Shown piece after piece: positions 42,952 to 54,287 of a stretch of DNA of 64,000 nucleotides. The stretch's first letter is position 1. Every line of letters begins with the position of its first letter. A program made the position numbers and the translations under genes. The notes beneath the pieces are model-generated. The model did no database searches and was not told the origin of the DNA. It was given only the letters and a program-made list of their open reading frames with translations. Source of the stretch: Cadophora sp. MPI-SDFR-AT-0126 (Eukaryota; Ascomycota; Leotiomycetes; Helotiales; Ploettnerulaceae); contig JAGMVK010000004.1 of the NCBI GenBank assembly GCA_020747065.1, forward strand, positions 372,001-436,000. Direction: 5' to 3'.

Positions 42952-44009
42952 ATGGCCACTGAATCAAGAGCTGCTCCGTAAGTACTCAGTGATCTCACGA
43001 ACTTTTTACCCCGCCATCGAATGATTGGAAATCACCTTCTGCCCCTCAATTGCTTCTGGCTGTAGCCACGATGCAGACTTGAAGCTCGATTCGTGTACCA
43101 GAAGCTTCATAGGTCTCGGACTAGCTGCAAATTGTTGAAATTTATTTTTGAAGCAGGACGCTGCTAGCCAACAGACTTTTCATTCCTCATTCTTATTATC
43201 ACAAATGTTCTGTACAACCACTAACTCCTCTTCCAGTCTCCGCCTCGGTTCCATTGCCCCCAACTTCCAAGCCGAGACCACCCAAGGTCCCATCGACTTC
43301 CACGACTTCATCGGCGACAAGTGGGTAGTTCTCTTCTCCCACCCCGAGGACTACACACCCGTCTGCACCACCGAGCTCGGCGCCTTCGCAAAGCTCGAGC
43401 CAGAGTTCACCAAGCGCGGTGTCAAGTTGATCGGTCTCTCTGCCAACACCATCGAGTCGCACGGAGGATGGATCAAGGATATCGATGAGATCTCCGGCAG
43501 CAAATTGAGCTTCCCAATTATCGGTGACAAGCAACGCCAGGTCGCATACCTCTATGACATGTAAGCAATTCCCAATGTCCGATACCCTATCGCCACCCAT
43601 CAAAGCCGAAAACTCAGGGACACAAACCCCCAAAGCTACAAGTTGAAGCTGACAAATCTCCTCCTACAGGCTTGACTACCAAGATACCACCAATGTCGAT
43701 TCCAAGGGCATCGCATTCACCATCCGCTCCGTCTTCATCATCGACCCCAAGAAGACCATCCGCCTCATCCTCTCCTACCCAGCCTCCACCGGCCGCAACA
43801 CCGCCGAGGTCCTCCGCGTCGTCGACTCCCTCCAGACCGGCGACAAGCACCGCATCACCACCCCCATCAACTGGGTCCCAGGAGATGACGTTATCGTCCA
43901 CCCCAGCGTCAAGAACGAGGAGGCCAAGACCTTGTTCCCTGATTTCCGTATCGTCAAGCCATACCTCAGATTCACTCCTCTTCCAAAGGAGAAGACCTCT
44001 GCTGCATAG
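42952..44009 (+). CDS. PRX1: 1-Cys peroxiredoxin (Prx6/Prx1 class)
   Basis: Exons 42952-42977, 43237-43560 and 43670-44009 give 229 aa. It reduces hydrogen peroxide and alkyl hydroperoxides through a single peroxidatic Cys. The motif HPEDYTPVCTTELGAF has that Cys in the PVCTTE loop typical of the Prx6 class, and FTIRSVFIIDPKK with the active-site Arg follows. The C-terminal domain (VLRVVDSLQTGDKHRITTPI, NWVPGDDVIVHP) is the long extension that distinguishes this class from 2-Cys enzymes. There is no resolving Cys in the usual place. The N-terminus is short, without a mitochondrial presequence, so a cytosolic or nuclear location is likely, unlike yeast Prx1. The first intron is 259 bp. A TATA box precedes it. 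Confidence 0.93.
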
Positions 44010-45049
44010 ATTGTGAGTGCGGTTCAGAAGTGATTGGTAAATGTGACGGATTTGGTGCTTTTACTGGTGACTTCGGGAGAGAATAACTTGCGAATTTTGA
44101 GCGGGCGTGGTATTCGATGATTGGTTGATATGGGAGGGAAGGAAATTCCTCGGATACCCGAAATGAATAGAACAAAAATTGAACACAAAACTTCACACTA
44201 TCTCCTGATTGCCTTGGTTATCTGTTCTCAAGCATACATGCGTGATAAGTGGTCCCATATGACTCGATTCATCTCCATATCGAGTACCGCTGTTGATCTC
44301 TCCCTGTCAAGTATGAGTATTGCGCCCTGTCCAACAGGATCATGCCATCTCGCTTACGGCTCAACGCGAATTCGGCTTGGAAATGCGATTGATGGTTCCC
44401 CTCTAACCCTAGGAACTCTTATTAGGTGTATCTAGTATCAGATCACTCCAGTGACATCTCTTAGCCCTTCTTATGCCCGACCTATTCTAGCCACTGCAAA
44501 AGGCAATGCTTTCAGGACATGCCGTCGAAATCAAATACCGACTTTTGACCGAGCAGAGCAGACCTCAACACCATAAGCAGGTTTTACATGGTTACGGTAG
44601 AGGATAGCACATGGAGTAGAGGGACGGAGATGGTGCGGAATCTGAGAGAGGAATGAATAGTGATTTGAAAGAGGATCCAAACATGTATTGAAGCTGGGCA
44701 GACGCTTGTCTGCGTATTCAGTGCTGCGGCCTTGCTTCCCTGCAGTTACAGGCTAAGCAGCAACTCTGATATTGCAGGATACTCGTGAATCAGCTGGTCT
44801 TGAGCAATCATAGTTCGTGTATGTACTTCCTCTTTGAATAAATGGGACGGTAATAGAATGTAGAAACACTTACACACCATGTCATTCACGACTCTCTGTT
44901 CAGACAGACCTGACAATGAACATCTGGGACAACACTTTCACGAATTCCACATTTTTGATCCCATCGAGAGTGGACTTCTTTTCTTTTCTTTTCTTTTCTT
45001 TTCCTTTTTGAAACTCCGCAACAAACCTGACCCATTCCACCCTTTCTCA
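44010..45049. other. Convergent intergenic region
   Basis: About 1 kb between the ends of the peroxiredoxin (+) and DHBP synthase (-) genes. Only the TTTTC microsatellite was noticed. Confidence 0.5.
44978..45003 (+). repeat. (CTTTT)5 microsatellite
   Basis: Five perfect CTTTT units plus flanking partial units, about 50 bp beyond the 3' end of the DHBP synthase gene. Confidence 0.9.
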
Positions 45050-45882
45050 TCATGAAGTCCCATTCATAACCTTCTTCACCAGCTTCCCCTCCGTCCTCTC
45101 CACATACTCCACCAAATCCTCAATCGTACAAACCCTCAAACCCCACCTCTTCCCAAACGCCAAACACCCATCCCTCCTCATCATCTCCGGCTCCCCCCTC
45201 CACGCCCGCCCCTCAACCTCCTCCCCATCCTCCACCAACTCGCATATCGCACTGACAGGCCTCTTCCCCGCCAACCTACAGAACTCCACCGCCGCCTCCG
45301 TATGTCCCGTCCTCTCACGCACCCCACCCTCCTTCGCCCTCAACGGAAACACATGCCCAGGCCTCCGGAAACTCTCCCTCGTGGCCTCCGCGCTCGCCAG
45401 CGTCCGGCACGTCAGCGCGCGGTCGTGCGCGCTGATGCCCGTCGTCGTGAGGGGGCTCTTGGCGTCCACCGACACCGTGTACGCCGTGCGGTTCGGGTCC
45501 TCGCTCTCGCTGGCGGACACCATCTGCGGGAGGTCGAGGTGCTGCGTTAGGGAGGGGGGCATTGGCGCGCAGATCAGGCCAGAGGTGTAGCGGATCATGA
45601 AGGCCATTTTCTCGGGGGTGACGTCTTCGGCGGCGATGATTAGATCGCCTTCGTTTTCGCGGGAGAGGTCGTCGAGGACGACTATGAATTCGCCGTTTTC
45701 TGGTGGGGAGGAGGTGAGTCAGTGGTCTGGTGTGGTTCACAGACAACGTGGGAGTAGAAGAGGAGGATGAGGTTGAAAGCCGGATGCTAGGGATGCTTGA
45801 GGAAGGAGTCAATGGACGTACTGTATGCTTCAATAGTATCTTCTATACTATCGAACTGCTGTGCGATTTCGGAGGAAGGCAT
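45050..45882 (-). CDS. RIB3: 3,4-dihydroxy-2-butanone-4-phosphate synthase (riboflavin biosynthesis)
   Basis: Exons 45882-45822 and 45699-45050 give 236 aa. It converts ribulose 5-phosphate to the four-carbon precursor of riboflavin plus formate. The short first exon (MPSSEIAQQFDSIEDTIEAY) joins KNGEFIVVLDDLSRENEGDLI, the N-terminal signature with metal-binding Glu and Asp. EDVTPEKMAFMIRYTSGLIC, TVSVDAKSPLTTTGISAHDR, RPGHVFPLRAKEGGVRERTGHTEA-type segments with the second His ligand, and ICELVEDGEEV complete the family pattern. Length matches fungal Rib3 without a fused GTP cyclohydrolase II domain. The 122-bp intron is phase 1. Confidence 0.94.
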
Positions 45883-46755
45883 TGTTGCTGAATTGTGTTG
45901 TTGACGGCTCGAGAATGTTGATCTTCTGTCCCCTCGAGTTCTAGAAAAAGTTGCCGGACGGTAAGGTACGAAAGAGTACCCCGCTCAAAGCCGCGGATGC
46001 GAGTGCGGGGCGAGAATGAAGTCGTGCTTGCAGGGTAGATATTTCTTTTCGTGGTACAGCATACGAAAGTAACAATTACTCGAAAACTCAAACAAGACGA
46101 ACGTACAGACTGTGCAACAATATTTCAAGGAAGAGAGAACGAGAAGGGAAAAAAGCCGTCCCGAGCAACAGGATACTCTAGCATGTGTGCGGTTGCCGGC
46201 GAGCCTGCATACGCTTACATGATGATCGATTTGCAGGGTCTTGCGCATGCCGGGTTTGGTGCGAAACGGTGCTGCCGAGGCCTGGACGTTGGCCTACAAT
46301 GGTCCGGCCGGGCTTTGCTTACGGCAGCTTGGACGATTTGATTGTCAGCGTGACGGAGGCGTTGATGTCGCTGATGAAGCGTGATACTCGAAGGGTTTTA
46401 TTTTTTATCCCCTTTGGCTGCATTGTAAAAGGAGAGATTCGAATATGCTTTTTGGAAGGGAAGAAATGAGGAATGACCAAGAAAAAGGTTGTGGCTCGAC
46501 TGATCGTACCTGGTCTCTACAGCTAGGAGCAAAATCGGTGTCCTCTCTACTTCAACTCTTTGGGCAATTATTGTACAAGTGCACAGACCAGGTTTCTCAC
46601 ATGTCACCTGAAGATCAGATACAGTTCTTATCTGTACGAAATCATTATATCGCAGCCGTACGGAGTACATTTTCCGGAAACAGAGATATCGCTCTGTTCA
46701 AGGCCGTAGCTTGTTCTTACCTATTTCAATTCTAGGAACTTTTGATTCTTTCAAT
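45883..46755. other. Intergenic, no supported gene
   Basis: Divergent promoter region of RIB3 (-) and the unknown membrane protein (+). Several short open frames without domains. Confidence 0.45.
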
Positions 46756-47898
46756 ATGTCTGGGTTCGAGATAGCTGGCCTGGTCCTCAGTGTTCTCCCA
46801 TCGATCTCAGCGCCCCTGGACTTCGTGGAGAGAATTCTCGGTTCTGCTCGTGCATACCGACGACAAAAATTTGGCAATGTGGTGCAATTACCCTTTCTCG
46901 ATACCGACATTGTGCAAGAATTCCATCGAAACATCAATTATTGGAGTGATGAGGAGTTGAAGACGTGGAAGGCGTCTTATATCGCCGGTTGCAACGCCAT
47001 CGCAGTAGCAGTAAATCTTGACAGGATGTTTTACATTTCAGCTGTTAATCAATAGCAGGCAGCAATCTTCGCCAGTATAGGCCTTACTGCATTGCAGCTA
47101 CCAAATCTGAATGAGGTCCACTGGACAGCCCGTGCCATTTTCTCCGCTAGTATGGTCTTTGGGATCCTTTCTGTACTCTCAGCCACAACAGCTCACAGCC
47201 AAATTGGCTTACTGAACGATCCTTTGGCTCTCCGACTCTGGCTTAGCAGAGGTGGCCCCCCTTCAAACATACAATATCCTGAGCCTTACAGTGGACTCCC
47301 ACTTCAGAGCTCGGTGTCAGCAATTCTGGTCCTCAAACTCCCGAAAGCTTTGCTCAATCTAGCAGGGTTCTCATATATTATCGCATTTGGACTTTATCTG
47401 ATACTGTCGTGGAGAGAGGCAGTGCCCACTACCAATGATGACTATCGCAACGTCTTGGTCGTCTTCGTCCTATGCGTGGGACTAGTCATTGTTTACCAGA
47501 ACAGTTGCTTCTTCCAGAGGATTCTTGATGATGCTAAAGCTTCCCACGAATTCCAATATAGACGCCTTGGTGCCACCTTGGAGAAATCGCCTGAATTGGA
47601 GGCTTTGGAAAGCCAGCTGCAGTCCTTTCAGAAGAAATCGGATCTTAGGGATGATATCGAGGCATTGACATCTGAGATGAGGGCTATGAGAGATGAATTC
47701 AATATTACAAGACCGGTACCTACTGGTTCTCATCCTACCGGCATATCTCCGTCTAAATCACCCGAAGGAGAAAACATTTTGGGATCTCATCAACCGATAT
47801 TATCTGGGCCGGAAGATACTACGATGTTGAGACAAGACTTGAGAGCCTTGCGAGACGCTTTAAATACATTCAGATCGGTAGGCAAGTCCAGTGACTGA
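46756..47898 (+). CDS. Unknown multi-pass membrane protein with a C-terminal coiled coil
   Basis: Exons 46756-47010 and 47059-47898, joined by a 48-bp phase-0 intron, give 364 aa. No family recognised with certainty. The start MSGFEIAGLVLSVLPSISAP is the N-terminal style of many fungal NLR/HET-associated and accessory proteins, and is followed by a charged segment (GSARAYRRQKFG, FHRNINYWSDEE). About four hydrophobic segments follow: AIAVAAAIFASIGLTALQLP (created by the splice), ARAIFSASMVFGILSVLSA, LLNLAGFSYIIAFGLYLILS and NVLVVFVLCVGLVIVY. The last third is predicted coiled coil (LEALESQLQSFQKKSDLRDD) and a polar tail. It heads a block of accessory-looking genes. Membrane location is inferred from hydrophobicity only. 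Confidence 0.7.
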
Positions 47899-48389
47899 AT
47901 GATAAACTGGTTTTGCCTGAAAAGTTATTCGGATGGACGAGAGACTTGTTTGAAGTGGACTTTGGACGTGTGAGAATGCCTTGGAGCCGCATTATTTCAT
48001 ATTTTGGGGACTGTTTCATCCATTTGCCTGTATGTCGGGAGATTAAAGTCTTTAGGCGGCAATACGAAGCCAATATTCAGGATATCGATGTCACATAAGC
48101 ATCAATACATGTTGCATCTGCGATGTTGAGAAGACCGAAATAGCCACATCATTTGACTTCGCTAGTTCTAGCAATACGAAAAAAGAGAAAAGGTGGTAAC
48201 CTTGCTCTGGAACGATTGTTGACATGGTGTGGAGATTTGGGGAATTGGGGAAGTGGGGAATTGAGTTGCCCAGAACCAGCTGTGATCGTTCCGGCGTGTA
48301 CGGCAAAGAGCATTACCCCAACATTACTCCAAGTCATTTTGCTTCTGGACCATGCCATCAGAAAGGTAAAACATCTATTGCTGGCAATC
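47899..48389. other. Intergenic, no supported gene
   Basis: About 490 bp between two + strand genes. The frame of the downstream oxidoreductase is open through part of it (from 48153) but has no convincing start. Confidence 0.4.
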
Positions 48390-50038
48390 ATGTCCCTTTG
48401 CTATGTTCCAAGTCAAGCACTTTATACGCACAGTACTCTGGCCAACACTATGTCTCGAAAACACATTCCGCAGGGGCTGGAGTCATGTCGGAAGGATAGC
48501 ATACATTATGAGATGATGCGAACCCGATATCACAATAGCTATGTCCCAGATCGATATCCTGCCGAAGTTCTAGTCCCATCATCTGCTGAGGATGTTGCGG
48601 CAGCAATGAAGAGAGCTTCAAAAGCAGGTATCCAAGTTGGCGTGCGTTCAGGTGGACATCAGTGGGCGGCCTCCAGTCTGATTCAAAATGGCATCCTACT
48701 GGATATGCAAAACGTCAATCACGAAATCAACTATGATGCCAGCGCTGAGACAATCATATTTGGTCCTAGCTGCAATGGCTTTGAAATGTCCAAAGCGATG
48801 CTTGACGTCGGTCGATTTTTCCCCCATGGACACACGGGGTCCGTATCGCTTGGTGGGTTTCTGGCTGCTGGTGGTCAAGGATGGTTTTTCCGTGGCTGGG
48901 GCTTGACTTGCGAGTCTTGGATTCTCCAGATCGAAGTGGTGACTGCGAATGGAGATATTCTGATTTGTAACAAGGAGCAAAATCCTGACCTCTTCTGGGC
49001 AGCGCGAGGGAGCGGTCAGGGCTTCTTTGCAGTAGTGACGAAATATTGGGGTCGAACCATTCCTGCTCGTCAACTGTATCAGTCCAGGCTCGTCTTCAAT
49101 GCTTCAGAACGGTACGAAGAGATAATGGGCTTCCTATTCCAGGCAAATGAGGAAACACCGAAGGAGGGCACAGATGCGGCTTTGATATCCTTCTACTACG
49201 AGAAGTATGCTCCCTCGGACACGGAAGAAATCAAAGATCGTTCACAGTTCGCCATTGCGCTGGTTGTCGTCGCATACACTGACAGTATAGAATCGGCCCG
49301 GGAACTGCTCGGCGCATATGGTGAGGCCCGCGTGCCAGACAATTTGAAAAAATACCTCGCGGTAGCAGACGACACACAGCACACGACATGGGCGGAGCTT
49401 TTCAAAGATCAAGAGGGACTCGTTCCATTCGACAATGGGGAGAGATGGCAGTGTGGTAGTATTTTGACAGATCCCACCCAGCCTCGAGCCGAAGTGAATT
49501 ACCCAGTCTTTCTGATCTTGCCCTCCTAAACCCACATTTTCAGGGAACATCAACTGACGTGAAAACCTTCGTGATGCAGATAATCAAGGCCATCAAGCCA
49601 GCTATGGTTGACCTGCCTACTCGGCAGTCAGTCGGCTGTATTTCGTTTGCCGATCTAGAACCAGACGAGAAGCACCAAGCTGCCAGTCTCCAACAGCAAT
49701 ACTACGTCGCAAGTATGGTCTGCTGGAAAGATCCTCGGGAAGATGCCAGAATGCACCAATGGCTGGCGCAGGTGAATGATTCAATGAAACATGCTGCTCT
49801 TGGTGTGTATGTGGCAGACTTTAACCAGCAATTTGCGGTTAAGAAGGTATTTTTTGCACTCACAACAGAAGACGAGAAAAAGTGGCTGACGATGTATTTC
49901 TAGGTACTCTCCGAGACTGCCTTTGCAAGGTATACCCAATTGCGTCAAAAGTGGGACCAACAATCCCTTTTTCAGGGATTTAGAGGATTGAATTCCTGTG
50001 TTGGTGACGAATCAGAGGTATCCAAGGGTGGTTTGTAG
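48390..50038 (+). CDS. FAD-linked oxidoreductase (berberine-bridge/6-hydroxynicotine-oxidase-like)
   Basis: Exons 48390-49493, 49544-49846 and 49904-50038 give 513 aa; starting at ATG 48450 instead would give 493, and that start fits the family better. The FAD_binding_4 (PCMH) domain is clear: PAEVLVPSSAEDVAAAMKRA, GIQVGVRSGGHQWA, where His is the usual site of covalent 8-alpha flavin attachment, GGFLAAGGQGWFFRGWGLTC, and DLFWAARGSGQGFFAVVTKY. The C-terminal GVYVADFN and LSETAFARYTQLRQKWD complete the fold. The second Cys used for bicovalent flavin in BBE is not at the usual VSVGG/Cys site. Such enzymes oxidise alcohols, amines or secondary metabolites. No signal peptide was evident. Neighbours do not form a recognisable biosynthetic cluster. 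Confidence 0.82.
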
Positions 50039-50610
50039 TCCATAGGTATGCAAAAATATGGATAGTATGCCATGCTTTGGATGTGACACTTGTGCATGGG
50101 AAAAATAACGGAACTTTTCAGGCAGAAGGACTCTCCGGTGTTTCACCTGACTACGCGCTCCCCAAGAAGTTTGATGACTGGGCGTCACGAACAGTCCGAA
50201 CCCTAAGCCTAGTGGGGAAAGTGGTTCACAAAAGTCTCAAGACTTACACTCGAAAGACGAGATCCTCGCGTCGTCGTAAGCGAGGCTATGTTGTTGTTCT
50301 TGGCGGTGTGGCAGGGACGAATGACTTCTAAACACCGAACTTTTCTTTCTAGTTTCTTGACGCAGTAGTTGTAGTGGGATGCTTATTGCGTATGCAACGA
50401 AAAGGCAGATAAACTAACGTGGAATAAAAGTAAATCTCAACATCGCGGGTCCCGAAACTCCGTAAGAAGATCGCGCCTGATGCGACTTTGAGTATCAATC
50501 AATCCTATTAGAGATGAAATGCCTGGTAAAGAAGACACTGAATAAACATGTGTAAGCCTGCTCTAATAGAATGTCTACTTGACTATAATGCATACAGGAC
50601 AGGAGATAAA
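50039..50610. other. Convergent intergenic region
   Basis: No supported gene. An 84-codon open frame at 50077-50331 with a basic tail has no domain. Confidence 0.45.
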
Positions 50611-53027
50611 TCACTCTGCAAGAATCTTTTGACCTGCCTTCAGGCTCTCGATTTCTTCCATCAGTCGCCTTCTTCGGCTCACAGCCTCATTTCCTTCGCC
50701 AGCAATCTCGTTCAGCTCTGTATCGGTCATATTACCGATATATTGTGGGGAGAACAACCAGAGTGGGCCCTGCTTATTGCTGATGAGGAAATGGTCGACA
50801 GCTTGGAGGCAAACAGCATCCACAAATCTCTTGCGTGCAACCTTGTAATAGGCTTCCAAGATGTCATGCAAGTCTTCTGCTGATTGCCCATCATTACTCA
50901 CGAACGTTGCAATGGTGTCCTTCAGCCGAAGTAGAGGTTCTTTCTGCACGTCGTTTGTCGTCCAAGATTGCAAGCCGATAAGTTGCAGCCTTATTCGATC
51001 TTCTCGTGCCTTGCGTAGGTTGTCGGCGAAGTAGTGGTTCATTGTCATGGGATGGCCGTCCTGCTCAACCTGTACCAGGAATGACACGTGGTCCAAGGCT
51101 CTCCTGTACTTTGGCAGAAGCAACTGAGACAATCTACTCCACAACCGCTGCGAGAGTAATGCATCCTTACCGCAGTAGAACAGCGCCTTGTGGTTGAACA
51201 TATGAATAGTTCGTATGACTGCTTCCACATGTTGTCTCGCGAAATATTCCCACCCGCGAGACTGCTCCAGAAACAACGATGGGAGGAGGGAAGGATGAAT
51301 AGTGCCGACTTCGAAACCTTTCGAACGTTCGTGATTCTCTTTGATCCATCGCATAATACTCGTATTTCCCCTTCGAGGCTCGGCTTTAGACTGGCCGGTC
51401 AAAGACTTCAGTTCTCGGTAGTCGCGAAAGTAGTCGTTACTTTTGCTGTCAGGAGATCCTGGTGTTTTGAGGCTTTCAGCTGATGAGGAATCCAAATCAT
51501 CTGGGGCATTTTCTACTTTCTTGTCATGTTGGATTGCAGCCGCACTGCTGGAACTTTGACGAAACTTTCGTGTACATCCTTTCAGCTCAATGGTGTCTGA
51601 GAAGGCGGTATTCATTGCCATCACATTTGTAGCTAAGCGAAATACATCCTCCCGAAAACATGGGTCGCGATTGTAGTGCGCGTCGATAGCTTTGGTAGAT
51701 ATATCTCGAAATTCGACTGCGATGCGAGTGAGATGGTTGCGTTGGTCGTTCGGCGTCTGACGCGCAGGTCCGAGGTCATTCAACTCCTTTTCCAGGTCGT
51801 GAATCCTGACCTGGACATCCACAGCAACAGCCTGAAAATTCTGCCTTGTGACCTCGACTAGTAGTTTGTCCAGTCGATGTTTCAAAGCTTTTATCCCTGC
51901 TCTCTCCTTTGGAATCGCGCTCCAGGGTTGACTATTGAAGAACGTCGTTTCGCGTGCATTTCGTTCTTGATTTGAAATGCTCAGGTCGCTCTGGCTTCGG
52001 TTGCATACTATGGTGTATCCGAGATCAAAATGTGTTCTCCCGTCTCGATTTTCAAGAAGCTCCATAACCTTCGGAGTGTTAGCAAGTCGGTAGCTCGCGT
52101 CAAGGTGAAAAGTCACCTTCTGCTCGGCTCCTCGATCTACAAGATCCGGCTTTGTTAAGACACCCAAAGTCCTCTGACCGTTAGGGTCTGCATCTTCAGC
52201 CATCTGAATTATTTCTTGAGTGGCGATGTCGACATTGGCTGGCACAACAGCCCTGAGAGGGTATCAGTGAGCGCTCAAATGGACCCGCTGCTATGACTGA
52301 CAAGATTATACTTCGTGGATTACTGAGATACTTTGAGATCATTTCTCGTACAAGCGGGATATCTTCTTTCCTCGTCTGACCTGGAGTAGGCTCTATATTG
52401 GTTAGCATTGATAGATGAGGATGTAGATAACTCACTCCTGAAAATGCCAGGAAGGTCAACGACACTGAAGTTCTCATATTCTGGGCCGGAAAGCTCAAAC
52501 TTGAGGATGTTATGGGAGAAGGAATTCAAATCAGAATTTTCCTGCTTTCCCACAAGAGTAATTCCCATACATTCTGATGCCTGCATTGTCTGAGATTTAC
52601 CACGTGCGATTTCATTAGAAAGCTAGTTTACCTCTGCCAATAATTCCGAAAAGTCACGCTCATCAAAGCTTGTTAATGGCCTCTTCCCGAATTTTGCAAT
52701 TGCGTCTGCTCTTGATTTGTTTTGGCCGTGGATCGCCATGATACTGACTACCTTGCTTTCAGATGTCGAACGCTTGAACACAATTTGCGTTGGAAAGCGA
52801 GTACAGAGACCAGAATCACGGGGAAATGGAAGACCTGTCAAGCCTTCGAGAACAGAGCTCTTCCCACTAGACTGGTCGCCAACGACAACAAGCGGTTCAG
52901 AAGTCAGATCGAGGCTTTAAATGGTGGAATCATGGAAGCCTACCTGTGGCAGTGACACAAACTGGTCCAACCGAAGAGCATACAGCGCATCAATCTTCTG
53001 CAGTCTTGTTCGATCTTCCGCTAACAT
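50611..53027 (-). CDS. Dynamin-like large GTPase with an anomalous first intron
   Basis: Exons 53027-52944, 52892-52632, 52580-52436, 52392-52302 and 52252-50611 give 740 aa if the first intron is 51 bp. The order is that of dynamins: [17 protein letters not shown], then [17 protein letters not shown] (G1 P-loop), [17 protein letters not shown] (G2 region), [12 protein letters not shown] (G3 DxxG) and [10 protein letters not shown] (G4 TKxD). A middle/stalk region and a C-terminal helical GED-like segment ending in [11 protein letters not shown] follow. A C-terminal GED of ordinary type is only weakly evident and no pleckstrin or proline-rich domain is present. It resembles the fungal orphan dynamin group related to Mx/Vps1 rather than a canonical Vps1 or Dnm1. 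The first intron has a GT donor but ends ACCG, not AG, where the frame requires the exon to begin. The next usable AG (acceptor before 52871) would delete seven P-loop residues. Confidence 0.8.
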
Positions 53028-53536
53028 GATGAAAATGGCGGTGGGAGCGACTTTGGAGCAACGACTGGGGATGATAGGTGGTAAGAGATGGAGTCTATAT
53101 GTGCAGCAGTAACTGAAGCCGTCAGAATAAGGGCAAGGATTGACTGGTATTTCAGCCGCACCTCGAACAGCGCATCAGATAGTACCATCAGTGGATGGAA
53201 TGCTACGTTTTGTTTGCAAGTGAAACATTTCCAATGAACGACTAGCAGATAGCGAGCGCGAGGCCACTGGCTAAGTTCTGTCACATTGATTGTTTTCATC
53301 TCTAATCGGCCAGTGTCAGTTCGAAGTGAGACATCACTACCACGGTTTAGTCAGTGATGACGACAACATGATATGAATTTGGAGAATGATATGGCCATCT
53401 GGTGGAGTGCGTCGTGCTCAGGAGACTGGCGGAGAAATCGAATGGAAGAGCTCTTTTATGAGTCAATATTTATTCCGCTGAGGATACTGTGCTGTTAAGA
53501 ATACATTCTACAAAACCTTTGTCCTGTATACCAGCA
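53028..53536. promoter_or_regulatory. Divergent region between the dynamin-like gene and an unknown gene
   Basis: 509 bp between start codons; a shared promoter is likely. No specific element recognised. Confidence 0.35.
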
Positions 53537-54287
53537 ATGGCCACGAACGTTGCTTCCAAAGATTCGCCGATGACACTTGCTCGACGGGAGGAGTTGCAAC
53601 GACACCAAATCTCTTTTCACGTCCCCCCTCACGAGATCGTTTTCAATACTAATGCTGGGGAACTGATGACCGAGCAAGTAGAATCTCCTGAGTCTTTGAA
53701 TGCATGTATAGTGCTGATCTTCGTTTTTCAAGCAACTTTGCAACTTTGTGGATAACACTCTATCCAAGCTTGCCGACGAGTTTCCATCCATCGAGTGCCC
53801 CAGACCTGGCGCTTGGAACTTGTCGACCAAAGATGTTGAAGAGGACTTGCGGAAATGGGACCCTCATAAGCTGGCTCCAGGGACACTCATTACCATCAAG
53901 TCAAATCTTGAGAGCTACCGACCAGTGATTACCGGAAGTTTGGCGCCGCAAGAACGAAACTGGGAATGGGCACGTGGAATGAAGACTTTGGAGCTACCAG
54001 GCCAAGAAGCTTTTTTGCTCGAATTGGATACTCATGTGCTATTAACCCTACGTTGCCAGACCAAAGTGAAGATAGCGGGAAAGGGGAAAAAACAAGTTTT
54101 GGAGACAAAGCACAGTATCCTGGTGCCAAATAGTCATGACGCCTCCGACGTGTTAGCATTGATTCGTGCCAGAAATGTCCAAGGGGTATATCAAGACCCT
54201 CATGAGCAGAATCTTCGACTGGATCGACGGTCAGCGAAAGAAATGGGATGGACAAACGGTACTGAGTTGAGACTGGAATTGTGGTGA
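53537..54287 (+). CDS. Protein of unknown function, 231 aa
   Basis: Exons 53537-53677 and 53733-54287; the 55-bp intron (GTAGAA donor, TTTTTCAAG acceptor) is phase 0 and avoids an in-frame TGA. The ATG at 53537 opens MATNVASKDSPMTLARREEL. No family recognised. The protein is hydrophilic, without signal peptide or membrane segment, and has an ordered-looking middle: LADEFPSIECPRPGAWNLS, RKWDPHKLAPGTLITIKSN, QEAFLLELDTHVLLTLRCQT, ending in KEMGWTNGTELRLELW. Two strong hydrophobic-alternating segments suggest beta strands. The divergent neighbour is the dynamin-like gene, so co-expression is possible but unproven. Gene-model confidence is moderate because no homology supports the intron. Confidence 0.6.

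Noticed and set aside
44978..45003. (CTTTT)n considered as a replication or regulatory element
   Set aside because: A plain microsatellite in a convergent 3' region; nothing supports a function.
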